In this document: piece by piece, positions 42,317 through 42,351 of the stretch | Layout of the letters: every line of letters starts with the position of its first letter | Position numbering within the stretch: position 1 is the first letter of the stretch | Assembly (NCBI GenBank): GCA_945928645.1 | Contig: CAMENR010000009.1 | Span: 1 to 42,351, forward strand | Direction of reading: 5' to 3' | Origin: an uncultured Clostridia bacterium | GTDB taxonomy: Bacteria > Bacillota > Clostridia > Christensenellales > UBA1242 | Length of the DNA: 42,351 nucleotides | The notes under the pieces: model-generated | The model's database searches: none | The model's input: only the letters and a program-made list of their open reading frames with translations | What the model was told of the DNA's origin: nothing | Program-made: the position numbers and the translations under genes

Positions 42317-42345
42317 TTGACAAAAATAGTAGTGTAAAATATAAT
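42317..42345 (+). promoter_or_regulatory. perfect consensus sigma-A promoter reading out of the window
   Basis: TTGACA, a 17-bp spacer and TATAAT, all at consensus. It drives a gene that starts beyond the right edge. Confidence 0.8.
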
Positions 42346-42351
42346 GAGGGC

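Larger units (their letters stand above)
42035..42351. other. A-rich intergenic tail
   Basis: No gene is supported. After the MurF-like terminator there are about 200 bp that are strongly A-rich and T-poor on the plus strand, with short repeats (AATAATCAAAAAAA occurs twice), then a consensus promoter. Confidence 0.7.

Overview
The window looks like chromosome of a low-GC, anaerobic, endospore-lineage Clostridia (Firmicutes/Bacillota), probably an uncultured gut-type member. The support is AT-rich DNA with AGGAGG-type ribosome sites; sporulation-lineage genes (spoVB-like, spoIVFA/spoIVFB, yqfC/yqfD); an L27 with a Prp-cleavable N-terminus; an oxygen-independent ribonucleotide reductase (nrdD/nrdG); a 2[4Fe-4S] ferredoxin; and pyruvate phosphate dikinase. 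I saw no rRNA, tRNA, insertion sequence, prophage or CRISPR array.

Layout. (1) 0.1-2.8 kb, minus: a SpoVB-like flippase, a YetF/DUF421 membrane protein and a DUF4363 protein in one operon. (2) 2.9-8.6 kb: a small LysM protein, a GNAT-family protein, a 1072-residue membrane-anchored surface protein on the minus strand, and a TauE/SafE transporter encoded as two half-length genes. (3) 8.9-14.3 kb, plus: ferredoxin, exopolyphosphatase, a divergent MreB, MinD, MinE, then SpoIVFA and SpoIVFB. This is a reduced version of the classical mreBCD-minCD-spoIVFAB locus, without mreC, mreD or minC. (4) 14.4-20.4 kb, accessory: a DUF4132 protein, a surface protein with InlB/Flg_new repeats, and two divergent uncharacterised genes. 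(5) 20.6-25.5 kb, plus: rplU-prp-rpmA behind an L21-type leader, then yqfC-yqfD-ybeY-era-(unknown 86 aa)-recO. (6) 25.7-32.0 kb: ppdK, then nrdD-nrdG-dut behind a promoter flanked and overlapped by NrdR-box-like palindromes. (7) 32.1-34.7 kb: a 33-bp tandem repeat, a NifS-like class V aminotransferase divergent from a DUF3343 gene, and endonuclease III. (8) 34.9-42.0 kb: obg, yhbY, an unknown membrane protein on the minus strand, rsfS, a TsaE with an N-terminal membrane segment, a TsaB-RimI fusion, an alpha/beta hydrolase and a MurF-like Mur ligase with a membrane domain. The window ends at a consensus promoter for a gene outside it.

Most of the DNA is conserved housekeeping: ribosome biogenesis, tRNA t6A modification, division-site placement and dNTP supply. 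The least explained parts are the large surface protein with a cytoplasmic coiled-coil tail, the structured leader of the InlB-repeat gene, the 11-bp direct repeats before the 193-residue orphan, the 33-bp tandem array, the TM-anchored TsaE and three uncharacterised proteins. I did not find a convincing new multi-gene defence or mobile system. All names rest on motif reading without database searches.
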